Below are positions 47,425-56,803 of a stretch of 64,000 nucleotides of DNA, piece after piece. The number at the start of each line of letters is the position of its first letter. Position 1 is the first letter of the stretch. This DNA is from Saccharomonospora sp. CUA-673 (GTDB taxonomy: Bacteria > Actinomycetota > Actinomycetes > Mycobacteriales > Pseudonocardiaceae). The stretch lies in assembly GCF_001942305.1 (NCBI RefSeq), contig NZ_MKKE01000010.1, forward strand, positions 1 to 64,000. Direction: 5' to 3'. The notes beneath the pieces are model-generated. The model saw only the letters and a program-made list of their open reading frames with translations. It had not been told where the DNA came from and made no database searches. A program made the position numbers and the translations under genes.

Positions 47425-49130
47425 TGGTCGCGGTGTCCGTCCCGAGGTCGATCCGCCGGTCGAGTCGGCCGAGGGTCTGCGGGCGGTGGGAGGCGACCAG
47501 GGCGGTACCGGGGAAGTCGGCGATGACCTCGGAGACGGCGCGTTCGGTGTCGGGGTCGAGGTTGGCGGTGACCTCGTCGACGAGCAGGATGCGGGGCCGT
47601 CGTACGAGGCCCGGGCCAGGCAGAGGCGTGCCTGCTGTCCGCCGGAGAGTCGCAGTCCGTTCTGGCCGAGTTCGTCGTCGAGGCCGATCCAGTGGGCGGC
47701 GCCCACCCGGTGCAGGGTCGTCGACAGCTCCTCGTCGGTCGGTCCGTCGGCCGTCCCCTCTGTGCCGAGCAGCAGGTTGTCGCGGACGGTTCCGTGGAAC
47801 AGGGTCGCGTCCTGGTCGACGACGGCGACCGCCTGCCGGAGCTCGGCATCGTCGATCCGGTGGAGCGCCGCGGCGACCCCGTCGCGGCTGACGAGTTCGA
47901 TGGTGCCCGACGACGGATCCCACAGGCGCGCCGCGAGGGCGACCACGGTGCTCTTCCCGGAGCCGGAGGGGCCGGCCATACCGACGTGCTCGCCGGCGGC
48001 GATCTCGGCCGACCAGCGCGACACCGTCGGCGGCCGGTCCTCGTAGGAGAAGGACACGTCGCGGAATCGCAGGCCGAGCGGCCCGTCGGGAATCGGCTGG
48101 GGAGCGTCCGGTGCGGTGACCACCGGTGGTCGGTCGACGCCGTCGACGACCCGCTGGGCACTGGCGACCAGCGGATGCAGCTGGGTGACGGTGGCGGTCG
48201 CGTCCGTCACGGCCGAGATGCCCGCGAGCGCCAGTGCGACGAGCGCCGGCAGGAGTGCCGGGGACAGGCGCGGTTCGGCGGCCTCGGACGTCGCGCCGTG
48301 GGACAGCAGGCCGAGGGCGAACGCGCTGGTGGTGATCATGCCGATGACCACCGCCGTGACGATGACCTCCCGCACGGCGGTGACCAGTTGGGTCAGCAGC
48401 TCACGGCGCCGCGCGACGGACGTGATCCGGGCCGTGGCCTCGACGGTGTCGGCGACGACGCGTGCCGCGAGACCGTAGGCCAGGACCTCCCGCAGCGCAC
48501 CGAGCGCGTCGACGATGCGCACCGACAGCCAGGAGCGCCGCCGTTGCTCGGCGCGCCCAGCCTGCGGGTGGCCCGGGCCCCGAGGAGCGCGCTCGCCGCG
48601 ACCAGCACGCTGCCCGCGAGCAGCACGGCGCCGGCTTCGGGAAGGACGGCGAACGCGGTGACCAGGCAGGTCACCAGCACTGTGAGGGAGGCGCCGAGCT
48701 GGGCGAGGGTGTGGGCGTAGAAGAACTCGAGTTTCTCGATGTCGTCCATCGCCACGCCGGCGGCGTGGCCGGAATGCTCCCGTCGCTTGCCGGGGACGCT
48801 GCGGGCGTAGGAGTCGAACAGCGCCATCCGCATGCGGGCCAGCACCCGGTAGGCCAGGGAGTGCGAGACGTCCATCTCCTGCCACGTCAGTACCGTCCGC
48901 AGTACCACGAGACCGGCCACGGCGAACCACCACGGCGGCCCGGGCAGGGCGCGCTCCACGACGGCGTGACCGACGGCCCAGGCGGTGAGGACCGACAACG
49001 CCGCCAGGGCCAGCGCGCTGACGGTCCCGACGAGGTAGCTGCCGACCATGCCCCGCCATTCGGGACGCAGCACCGGCAGCAGGGCGCGGAACGCGCGCGG
49101 GGACGGGGCCGGGGCATCGGTGGTGGTCAC
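47411..49130 (-). CDS. ABC half-transporter 2 of the RiPP cluster (two one-base breaks)
   Basis: About 573 residues. N-terminal six-helix exporter domain (VGSYLVGTVSALALAALSVL; PWWFAVAGLVVLRTVLTW) and C-terminal ATPase with Walker A GPSGSGKSTVVALAARLWD, signature LSGGQQARLCLARA (QQ form) and Walker B ILLVDEVTANLD. Breaks at ~48551 (RRLGA then RAEQRRRSWLSVRI) and ~47594 (YDGP then RILLVDEVTANL), both one missing base. It overlaps the stop of half-transporter 1. CydC-like in sequence style, but the operon context makes it a peptide exporter subunit. Confidence 0.85.
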
Positions 49131-50796
49131 CGCACACCCCCGTCGGGGCTGCGCGTGTCGGCGGCTCCGGAGCCCAGGCGCACGACGTCCCCCACAGCGG
49201 CGAGGGTCTCGGGTCGATGGCTGATCATGAGCACGATGCGTTCGGCGGCGACGCGGTGGAGCGTGGCGACCACGTCGGCGGCGCGGTCGGGATCGAGCGC
49301 GCTCGTCGGTTCGTCCACGAGCAGCACGGGTCTGCGGGCCAACAGCGCGCGAGCCAACGCGAGTCGTTGCCGTTGACCGCCGGACAGGCTCGCGCCGGCC
49401 TCGGTGACCTCCGTGTCGAAGCCGTGGGGGAACGCGCGGATCTCGTCGAGGACGCCGGCCGCGTGGGTGGCGGCGGTGAGGTCGGACTCGGTCACCGGTC
49501 CGGCGACCGTGAGGTTGTCGCGAACGGTTCCGGCGAACAGCACCGGCCGTTGGGACACCACCGCGACGTCCTCCCTGCGCAGGGGGCGACCGTCCAGCTC
49601 GATCGTGCCGGCATCCGGGGTGAGGAATCCGAGCAGGAGGTCGAACAGGGTCGACTTGCCCGCCCCGGAGGGGCCGACGACCGCGGTCAGCGCGCCTCGG
49701 CGGGCCGTGAGGTGGAAGTCGTCGAGCACCGGTTCCGCGGCGTCCGGGTACCGGAAGCACAGGTCGGTCACGTGCAGCCGGTCCGCCTGCACCGCTGTCG
49801 GCGCGGGGTGTACGTCGGCCACCGGTGCGGACGGTTGCCGGTCGGGCCGCCCGGCGAAGGCTCCGAGTCGCGTCAGACCGGGGATCGCGGTGAGCCCGAG
49901 GAATCCCGCATGCCAGTGCCGGGACAGTTCCCGGATCGGCCGGAACGCCTCGGACGCGAGCAGCAGGATGAGATACACCTCCATGGCAGGCGGTTGACCG
50001 GTGACGGCGTGGGTGAGTGCGGTCATGGCCGCGGCGACGATTCCGGCCTGGATGGCGAGGTCCGTCACGCCCGTCTCGGCCAACGAGACCCGCATGATCC
50101 GCTCGGTCGCGCGCCGCAGGCCCTCGGAGCGGGCGTGCAGTCGTCTGCGGGTGGCGGGGACGGCGCCGAGCGTGCGCAGGGTGGACATGCCGCGGAGGGA
50201 TTCGAGCAGGTCGGCGCTGAGCGCCTCGTAGCTGTCCCAGTGGTCGAGTCCGCGGCGGGCCATCATCCGCTTCCACGCCAATGGGCCGGCCAGGGCACCT
50301 GCGACCCCGAGCCCCACGAACAGGCCCGCCCAGGGCGACAACACCGTCGCCGCGAGGACCACCGGTGGGCAGCCGAGCGCGACCTGGGCGACGACGGGAA
50401 TGTACTTCGACACGTAGCGTCGGTGCCGTCGATGCCGTCGCCGAGCGTCGCCCGCATCGATCCGTCCCGCACGGTGGTGTCGTGCAGGCGCTCGGGGACC
50501 AGCGCGGCGTGCATCGCCCTGCGGCGAACGGCCTCGCGTACGCGTCCGCCCAGGCGGGTCGCCGCGGACGTGTGCGCCAGCGACAGGACCAACCGTGCCA
50601 GCGCGATGCCGATGATGACCCCGAGTGCCGTGAGGACGTCCGCCGATTGTCCACTCAGGACCGCGGACACGGCCCACGCGATCGCGACGGCCTGGGCCAC
50701 GTAGGTGGCGAACACGAGCACGGCCAGGACGACACTCCACGCCAGGGCGGTGGGAAATCGGGATGCTTCGCGCCACAGCGCGCGCACGATCATCAT
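49127..50796 (-). CDS. ABC half-transporter 1 of the RiPP cluster (one one-base break)
   Basis: About 556 residues. Exporter-type membrane domain (ALAWSVVLAVLVFATYVAQA; GLFVGLGVAGALAGPLAWKR) plus ATPase with Walker A VGPSGAGKSTLFDLLLG, signature SLSGGQRQRLALARALL, Walker B VLLVDEPTSALDPD and the switch His in MISHRPETL. The frame changes at ~50420: GIDGTDA then RYVSKYIPVVAQVALG. It probably forms a heterodimer with the next gene. ATG 50796 overlaps the dehydrogenase stop. Confidence 0.85.
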
Positions 50797-51878
50797 GGGG
50801 CGTCCGTCTCCTCCCCGGCTGCGTTGCCGGGCAGCATCGCGAGCGCATGGGTGATCCACCGGCTGTTGCGGGCGGGGATCCCCGAGACCGGCCGGCTCCG
50901 CCAGCGGCCCGACGCCGCACCCCGGTAGCACAGTGCCGCCGCCTGGCGATGCGCCTGCCACAGGCTCTCGGCGAGTTCGTGCGCCGGAGCCTGGGTGGAC
51001 ACCGACCACGTCTCGACGCGCGCCGCCCCGCGGACCCACGTCTGTCCGGACAGTCGGGCCACCTCGGCGGCGCGCGGATCCGCCGGTCGGTGGCCCGCCG
51101 CGGCGAACTCGGCGAGCGCCGGGGAGCGCCGTGCGGCCAGGGCCCGAGCGCGGTGGGCGTCGACCGTCCACTGCGGAGGGAGGTCGACGGCCGCCAGCGG
51201 TATCTCGGGGGCGAGCCCGCTGCCGAGCCACTCGTCGGCGGCGGCCGCTCGCGGAACGTCGAGCAGGGCGCGCAGCCACGCCGCGGGACCGGTGGACACG
51301 GCAGGCCGTTCGGGGAGCAGGAACTCCAACGCCGTGACCGCATACGCGACGTCGGCGATCCACAGTGGCCACGCGCGGTGGCGGTAGCGACCGACACTGC
51401 GTCCGGGTTGGACGGTCAGCACCATCGTGAGGGCGGCGGGCCCGGCGGCTTCCCACGCAGTGGGCGGGTCGGGGGACCGGCGCCGCAGCAGCTGCCCGTG
51501 CTCGTGGTCGAAGACGTACCGGCCAGGCCCGAGCTCGCCGAGCTCCCCGTGTTCGGCGAGGCCTGCGGGTCCGACGACGAGATGGGTGTGCACGGGGTAG
51601 GTCGCCCCGGCCGACGGCACCGGTCGTTGCCGGATGCGGGTGGCGGTTCCGTCGGGGAGCCGGTGGTAGCCGGGGCTGCGCCAGAGTCCGTCGAGCAGGT
51701 GCCGCAGACGCTCGGGGACGGCGTCGCCGGCGACCGGCACGGCACCGGCCCGGTGCCAGGGATTGACGCGGGGCCCGGGCGGCACGGGCGGTCCGGGGAC
51801 CTCCGGGGTCAGTGCGCGCGCGAGGGCAGCGGGCAGGGTCGTCGCGGGTGTCGTCGTGGGTGTTGTCGTGTCGGTCAC
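50793..51878 (-). CDS. SagB/ThcOx-type azoline dehydrogenase
   Basis: 361 residues, nitroreductase-fold flavoprotein. The FMN-binding signature RPVPSAGATYPVHTHLVV is at residues ~85-102, as in SagB/McbC enzymes that oxidise azolines to azoles. VFDHEHGQLLRR and SAVTALEFLL-like VAYAVTALEFLLPERP are also typical. It lies 6 bp after the YcaO gene stop, in the same operon, so oxidised rings (oxazoles) are expected in the product. Substrate and ring number cannot be read from the sequence. Confidence 0.85.
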   Translation of the reverse strand: MTDTTTPTTTPATTLPAALARALTPEVPGPPVPPGPRVNPWHRAGAVPVAGDAVPERLRHLLDGLWRSPGYHRLPDGTATRIRQRPVPSAGATYPVHTHLVVGPAGLAEHGELGELGPGRYVFDHEHGQLLRRRSPDPPTAWEAAGPAALTMVLTVQPGRSVGRYRHRAWPLWIADVAYAVTALEFLLPERPAVSTGPAAWLRALLDVPRAAAADEWLGSGLAPEIPLAAVDLPPQWTVDAHRARALAARRSPALAEFAAAGHRPADPRAAEVARLSGQTWVRGAARVETWSVSTQAPAHELAESLWQAHRQAAALCYRGAASGRWRSRPVSGIPARNSRWITHALAMLPGNAAGEETDAP

Positions 51879-51884
51879 GGTGGC

Positions 51885-53345
51885 CTACATGTGCGGGGGA
51901 GGGACGAGGGTGACCGAGTCCGGTCCGCCGTCCCAGGCGGTGCGCCAGCCGCGGTCGTGGGCGGCGCGTGTGAAGCGGTCCATGCCGAGGTAGGCGAAGG
52001 CCGCCGGGGCGTTGGGGACGAGGCCGGGCACGATGGTCCGGACCACGCGGAGTGGCGTGCGGCGGATGTCGTCGGTCGTCAGGTCACGGGTGATGACGCG
52101 ATGTCCGTGGGTGTGCAGCCGGCGGTACACCTCGTCCATCGTCACCGGGGCCAGGTCGGTGATCGGCCGGATTCCCTGCGCGGGCGCGGTGAAACGGCGC
52201 GCCTCGGCGTGGACGCGGGGATCGAGCCAGACCTGGACGTGGGCACCGAGGTCCACGACGTGCTCGCAGTGGCGGCCCGCGGCGTCGAGATACCGGGCGT
52301 CCTCGCGGAAGTCGAGGTACAGCCCCTTCGCCATCAGACCCTGGTCGACGGCGCGGAACACCCACCCGTCGGAGCTCGTGCAGCCCTGGGTGTAGATCCA
52401 GGTGTGCACGGCCTCCAGTACCGCCTTGCGGGCGGCGCGGACCGGGTCCAGTGCCGCGGAGAAACCCGCCGCGTACAGGTCGCGGTCCCGGTCGTGGAGG
52501 AGGGCCGCCACCGCGGGAGCGAACTCCGACGGCATGACCACCAACGACACGGTCAGGCCGCTGCCGGCGAGGTCGTCGGCCAGTCCGGGAACGCTCGCGG
52601 GGTCGATGCCGACGGTGGGCCCGTCGAGGTGCCACCAGACCTCGAGTGCGTCCCGTTCGACGACCTCGAGGACCCCGCGGTCGCGGGCGTCGTCGATACC
52701 TTGCCCGGTGGCGATTCCCGCGTAGTTGAGGTGATGGATGCGTGGCAGTGCCCGGAAGCGGGACTGCCGCCAGTTCAGGTACACCAGCGAGGCCGGAACC
52801 CACACATCGCGACCGGACGTGTCCTCCGCGCTCGGCGTGCCCAGAATCTCGTGCGGGTGCTGGTCGCGGCAACGGGCCCAGAGCGTGCGTGTGTCCTCGG
52901 TGAACCGTTCGTACGGGAAGGATTCCCGGCCGTACTGCCACGGCGCGAACACCGGCAGCGCGTCGAGCGCGATGGGGGAGAGTCCGTCGTCGACCAGCTG
53001 GGTCCTCGTGGCGATGCGCAACTCCTCGGCGGGCAGCTGCGCGGGCAGCCAGTTGCCGCAGTACCGTTCCACGCCTTCGGCGATCGCCGCGATCCGCGCC
53101 TGGGCGGCATCGCCGAATGACGTGCCGAGCGACACCCTGTCTGCGGGCCACTCGCCCAGCTGCCGGGTGTCCGAGACGGCGGCGGTCATGGCGAGGTAAC
53201 CCGCGGGTGCGCCGGCCGGGTGCGGAACCCGCCGGACGGACCGGATGACGCCGCATTCGGGATCCACCAAGGTCTCCACAGGCAGGTCCGGACGCTCGTG
53301 GCCGGAACCCGGCGTGTGGCCGTCGGTGGTGTCGGTGACGGTCAT
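51885..53345 (-). CDS. YcaO-family cyclodehydratase
   Basis: 486 residues. ATP-binding motifs of the family are clear: SFGDAAQARIAAIAEGVERY (about residues 78-97), GQGIDDARDRGVLEVVERDA (about 205-224) and GFSAALDPVRAARKAVLEAV. The enzyme converts Ser/Thr/Cys of a precursor to azolines using ATP. The C-terminus ends VTLVPPPHM, not in the PxPxP of canonical azole cyclodehydratases. It is joined to the hydrolase gene by a 4-bp overlap. An amide-thioamide or amidine product is the alternative chemistry for YcaO, but the SagB-type partner favours azoles. Confidence 0.92.
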   Translation of the reverse strand: MTVTDTTDGHTPGSGHERPDLPVETLVDPECGVIRSVRRVPHPAGAPAGYLAMTAAVSDTRQLGEWPADRVSLGTSFGDAAQARIAAIAEGVERYCGNWLPAQLPAEELRIATRTQLVDDGLSPIALDALPVFAPWQYGRESFPYERFTEDTRTLWARCRDQHPHEILGTPSAEDTSGRDVWVPASLVYLNWRQSRFRALPRIHHLNYAGIATGQGIDDARDRGVLEVVERDALEVWWHLDGPTVGIDPASVPGLADDLAGSGLTVSLVVMPSEFAPAVAALLHDRDRDLYAAGFSAALDPVRAARKAVLEAVHTWIYTQGCTSSDGWVFRAVDQGLMAKGLYLDFREDARYLDAAGRHCEHVVDLGAHVQVWLDPRVHAEARRFTAPAQGIRPITDLAPVTMDEVYRRLHTHGHRVITRDLTTDDIRRTPLRVVRTIVPGLVPNAPAAFAYLGMDRFTRAAHDRGWRTAWDGGPDSVTLVPPPHM

Positions 53346-54337
53346 GGTGCGGTCCCTTCGTGACGCCACGTCCCGGTTGCGGGATCGAACGCCGAGCGAG
53401 TGCGGTGCGTGTGGCTGAGGATCTCCGTCCATGGGGCGGCCGTTCCCGGCAGGCCGTGCGCCGCCAGCCAGGCCTCGATGACGCCGCCCACCCCGCCCGC
53501 CGTGCGCAGCAGCTGCCGCAGTCGCGGATCGGTGATGTCCCCGGCGAGGTGGTGACCCCAGGGGCCGGTGGCGACGTGACTCGCGCCGGGCCAGGTGCGT
53601 GCGAGCCGCCGGGCGTGGCCGTCGAAGAAGTCGTGCTGGCCACTGATCACCAGCAACGGGACATCGATGTCGTACCGCGCGGCGACGTCGATCGGCGGCG
53701 CGGCCCACAGTCGTCGCCATTGCGTCAGCACGCGCGGGCTCCAGCCCCACCGGGTCGCGGCCTCGACGACGCCGGAGGTCTCGGCCTCGGCGGTGCGCCG
53801 GGCGAGCTCGGCGTCCGGCAACGGGTGCTGGGCCAGTCGCGTGCGGCCGTGCTCGTGCCACCAGCCGATGCGATTGCGGAGCTGGGCACGCCCTTCGTGG
53901 TCGTATGCGGTCTCCGCGAGGCCGAGGGCCGGTACCGCGACGACGAGCGCCGTGACCGACTCGGGTTCGGCGCGTGCGGCCTCCAGGGCGGTGTGAGCCG
54001 CGTAGGACGCGCCGTACAGGACGATCGGCACGCCCGGATGTGCCTGGTGCAGGTGCCGGAGGACCGCGCCGCCGTCGTCCTCCTCGTGTTCGTAGGGGAC
54101 CCATGCCCCGTCCGAGGCGTAACGTCCGCGGACGTCCTGAACCAGACAGTGGTACCCGCGCAACGTCCAGGATCGGGCGGTCGCGGCGTGCTGCCGTGCG
54201 TCGTAGGGGGTCCGGATGACGACCAGGCCCGCCGGCGCTGCGGATTCCCAGAACAGTCCCCGAAGTTCGGTGCCGTCGGGCATCCGGCAGGCGTGTTCTC
54301 GTCGCTGCCGTGGTGCGGTCCCGGTGGCCGCCGTCAC
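53342..54337 (-). CDS. Alpha/beta-hydrolase, CocE/NonD type
   Basis: 331 residues. X-Pro dipeptidyl-peptidase (S15)-like fold: VVIRTPYDARQHAATARSW and YHCLVQDVRGRYASDGAWVP, with the nucleophile in VLYGASYAAHTALEAA, the Asp near VISGQHDFFDGHARRL and the His in THRTRS or GPWGHHLAG. It could cut or trim the modified peptide or act as an esterase. The role in the pathway is inferred from the overlapping genes on both sides. Confidence 0.82.
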   Translation of the reverse strand: MTAATGTAPRQRREHACRMPDGTELRGLFWESAAPAGLVVIRTPYDARQHAATARSWTLRGYHCLVQDVRGRYASDGAWVPYEHEEDDGGAVLRHLHQAHPGVPIVLYGASYAAHTALEAARAEPESVTALVVAVPALGLAETAYDHEGRAQLRNRIGWWHEHGRTRLAQHPLPDAELARRTAEAETSGVVEAATRWGWSPRVLTQWRRLWAAPPIDVAARYDIDVPLLVISGQHDFFDGHARRLARTWPGASHVATGPWGHHLAGDITDPRLRQLLRTAGGVGGVIEAWLAAHGLPGTAAPWTEILSHTHRTRSAFDPATGTWRHEGTAP

Positions 54338-55263
54338 GGCCGGTCCACCGGTTCGTCGGGGACGTGCGGCGGCGCGTAGCCGAGGACCGGGTGTTCACTG
54401 ACCACGCCCGTGGCAGGCACGAATTTCCACAACGTGCGCCGGTATACGTCCACCGTTGCGGTGTCGCCTGCGGTGGCTTCCCGGTCCTGGGCCCAGGCGA
54501 GGGCCACGGTGAGGATGCGTCCGACGGTGAGCATGCGTGCGCCGGACGACATGGGTCGGGTCTCGACGGTCGCGTGCTGCCACGTGCGCAACGGTCCCGG
54601 GACGAGTGCGGCTGCCAGGCGCCGCCGCCGGACCTGCTCGCTGCCGGGGTCGGCGGGCGTGACGCAGAGCGGGTCGACGAAGCAGTTCTCCCCGTCGCGA
54701 TAGGCCCGCAGCCACGCGATGCCCGCGTTCGGAAGGGTGTCCAGGCGGGGCCAGTCGGCTCGTTCGGCGGGTGAGTCGCCGTAGGCGATCACCAGGTGCG
54801 CTGCGTGCGTACCGGGCTCGGCCCCCTCCTGAAGTACGGAGTCGGTGGTGCGGCGTCGCGGGTGCACGTCCCACTCGTCCAGCGCCTCGGCGACGTCGTC
54901 GAGGACTCGGCCGGATCCCACGAGGGTCACCGTCCGCCGGGCGGCGGGCCACCGGCGCCGGGCATCCGCGGCCTCGCGGGAGGACATCTCCGCGCGCAGT
55001 GCGGCCACGTATTCCTCGTCGGGCGCAGCGGGTGCCGCAGGGCGGGTGCTCTCGCCGGTCAGGATCCGCGTCAGGTCCGGCGGAGGTGACTGCAGGCGCA
55101 GGAATCGGCCCGCGGCCGTGCGGACGACCGCGGTGCCGTCGGCGTCGGTCACCACGTGCGCGCCCGTGCCGGGCACCGGGGCGACGAGCGGTTCGGACCA
55201 CGTGGCGTCGGCAGATGCGGAGGGTTCCGGTTGCGGCCGGCTGGTGGCGGATTCCGGGAGCAT
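54334..55263 (-). CDS. TOMM leader-peptide-binding E1-like protein
   Basis: 309 residues. The N-terminal ~85 residues (HVVTDADGTAVVRTAAGRFL) look like a PqqD-type RiPP recognition element. The centre is a Rossmann-like ThiF/E1 domain (RRTVTLVGSGRVLDDVAEAL, about residues 108-127), without the CxxC zinc pairs of true E1 enzymes. Such proteins present the precursor to YcaO. Start ATG 55263. It lies 76 bp after the precursor gene, beyond a hairpin. Family assignment is by architecture and context. Confidence 0.75.
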   Translation of the reverse strand: MLPESATSRPQPEPSASADATWSEPLVAPVPGTGAHVVTDADGTAVVRTAAGRFLRLQSPPPDLTRILTGESTRPAAPAAPDEEYVAALRAEMSSREAADARRRWPAARRTVTLVGSGRVLDDVAEALDEWDVHPRRRTTDSVLQEGAEPGTHAAHLVIAYGDSPAERADWPRLDTLPNAGIAWLRAYRDGENCFVDPLCVTPADPGSEQVRRRRLAAALVPGPLRTWQHATVETRPMSSGARMLTVGRILTVALAWAQDREATAGDTATVDVYRRTLWKFVPATGVVSEHPVLGYAPPHVPDEPVDRP

Positions 55264-55284
55264 GCAGGACCTTTCGGACAGGGC

Positions 55285-55316
55285 CCGGCCGGGCGGCCCG
55301 CAGGCCGCCCGACCGG
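55285..55316 (-). terminator. Hairpin between precursor gene and biosynthetic genes
   Basis: CCGGCCGGGCGGCC (55285-55298) pairs with GGCCGCCCGACCGG (55303-55316) over 14 positions with one mismatch (wobble in the minus-strand RNA) and a 4-nt loop. No T-tract. It is well placed as an attenuator giving more precursor than enzyme transcript, as in many RiPP operons. Confidence 0.65.
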
Positions 55317-55339
55317 AGATGTTCTGCCTGACGACGTGG

Positions 55340-55456
55340 TCAGTCGAACGGGTTCTCGACGAGCGCGTTCGAGTGCGAGGCCGACAGGTGGGCCAGCTGC
55401 TCCGGCTCCTCGATCTCGGCGACGATCTGGTTGTCCTGCACTTCCCGAATGTCCAT
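55340..55456 (-). CDS. RiPP precursor peptide
   Basis: 38 residues from ATG 55456, preceded by AGAGGAG. The first ~22 residues are acidic and helical (MDIREVQDNQIVAEIEEPEQ), typical of a leader. The C-terminal part LAHLSASHSNALVENPFD is the likely core, with Ser25, Ser27 and Ser29 alternating with His23, His28 and Ala, and no Cys or Thr. Three oxazol(in)es at most are possible. It is the first gene of the minus-strand operon and under the Zur-like box. The cleavage site is unknown. An in-frame extension to 55573 is not used because it would cross the operator. Confidence 0.8.
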   Translation of the reverse strand: MDIREVQDNQIVAEIEEPEQLAHLSASHSNALVENPFD

Positions 55457-55535
55457 TATGGACTCCTCTCGATGAGTGACCCGCGCCGACGGGGATGTCG
55501 ACACGTGTTCGCCGGGCGAACGATCAAGACCATAG

Positions 55536-55552
55536 TTGAGAATGGTTTTCAA
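55536..55552. promoter_or_regulatory. Zur-like box in the divergent RiPP/importer promoter
   Basis: TTGAGAATGGTTTTCAA contains TGAGAATGGTTTTCA (55537-55551), two mismatches from the Streptomyces Zur box. It lies 20 bp before ATG 55572 (plus strand) and 81 bp before the precursor ATG (minus strand), so one dimer pair could control both operons. It does not resemble the TTAGGTTAGGC-type iron box of IdeR/DmdR. Confidence 0.7.
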
Positions 55553-55571
55553 TTCTAATAGTGTTCGGAGC

Positions 55572-56800
55572 ATGGATACGCCGCGGCTCGTGGTCGCCGA
55601 CTACCGGGCAGGGCGCGTGTATGGCTGTGCCGCTCGGGGTGCCGAGGGTGGAACCGGTGCGCGTCCGCTCGGTTGCGCCGTGCTTGCCGAGCACGCCGGC
55701 GTGCTCGCCTTGCCGCCGCGGTCCGGCGTTTCGGAAGGGTGGGCGTTCGCCGACGACCGTGGTGGCGCGCTCGTCGTGCACAGGGGCACCGTGGGCGTGG
55801 CCCCGCAGCGGATCCCGGTCGCGATCCCTGCGGAGCACCTCGCCTGCGACCCCACCGGCCGCTACGTCGTGGTCACGACCGGGCTCGGCGCGAACGCCGA
55901 CGTGTGGAGCGACGTCGTCACCGTCGCCGATCTCGATACGGGCGACTCCGTGCGTTTCCGCAGCAGGGTCGGCGAACCCGGGGTCGCTCTCGTGCCCGAC
56001 CAGGGCGACGGCGAACCGGTGATCGTGCTCCGGCACCGCGAACCCGGTGGCATCGAGGCGATCCCGCTCGGTGATGCCCGTGCCGTGGGGTCCCATGTTC
56101 CGGAGCTGCGTGGCCGGGTGTTGACCGACCTCGCCGCGGACGGACACGGCGACGTCGTCTGCCACCGGACCGGGATCGCGGCCACGGCCACGAGTCGGGG
56201 GCTGGAACGTTTCGTGGTCGAGCACGGTGTGCCGCGCGGCATCGGCATCAGCCCGTGGCCGGTGCCCGGCCGGGCGTTCTACCTGCGCTTCGACCCGGCC
56301 ACCGGTCGCGCCGTCGGTGTCGTACGCGGCGGTCCGACGTCGCCGACCGCGTGGACCTCCTGGACGAACCATCTCGTGGACATCGACCTGGCCACCGGTG
56401 ACACGCGATCCGTGGACCTTCCCGGGGGCCTGGCGTTCCGCTTCGCGCTCGGGGGCACGCGGGCCGCGGTCGCCACGATCCACCCGGACGGCGACGAGGT
56501 GACGATCATCGAGCGTTCCGGCGCCGAGCTGCGCCACGTCCATGCAGTCAGCCTGCCGGGGATGTCGCATCCGCCGCGCCCGGGCACCTGCCGTGGGACC
56601 CGGTCGGCGATGCGCCGGCCCAGCGGCGGGCGATCGCCGTCGACCCCACCGGGGAGTTCGTGGCCGTCACGCGGGGCGGGGACGGCGAACTGCACGTGCT
56701 CGGCGACGACGGGTTCCGGACCGTCACCCTGCCCACGGCACTCGACGAGGGCGGTCATCTGTACTGGCCCGGCGGTGCCCTCGACCCGGTCGGCCGGTGA
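55572..56800 (+). CDS. Beta-propeller protein of the importer operon (frame broken by one base)
   Basis: About 409 residues. Repeated beta-strand blades (PRLVVADYRAGRVYGCA, AEHLACDPTGRYVVVTTGLG, ELHVLGDDGFRTVTLPTALD) indicate a seven-bladed propeller similar to the N-terminal part of S9 peptidases, without a catalytic domain. The frame changes at ~56560: VSLPG is followed one base lower by DVASAAPGHLPWDPVG; one G is missing. No signal peptide. It is followed after 3 bp by the S9 peptidase gene, so the two may form a complex or the propeller may bind the modified peptide. Confidence 0.7.
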
Positions 56801-56803
56801 ACC

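Noticed and set aside
47411..50796. CydDC cysteine/glutathione exporter
   Set aside because: The two half-transporters resemble CydDC in layout, but no cydAB is present and they overlap the SagB-type gene in a RiPP operon. Peptide export is the simpler reading.
55530..55560. Iron (IdeR/DmdR) box for the siderophore-type importer
   Set aside because: The dyad TTGAGAATGGTTTTCAA lacks the TTAGGTTAGGC-type halves of IdeR/DmdR sites and fits the Zur box much better.
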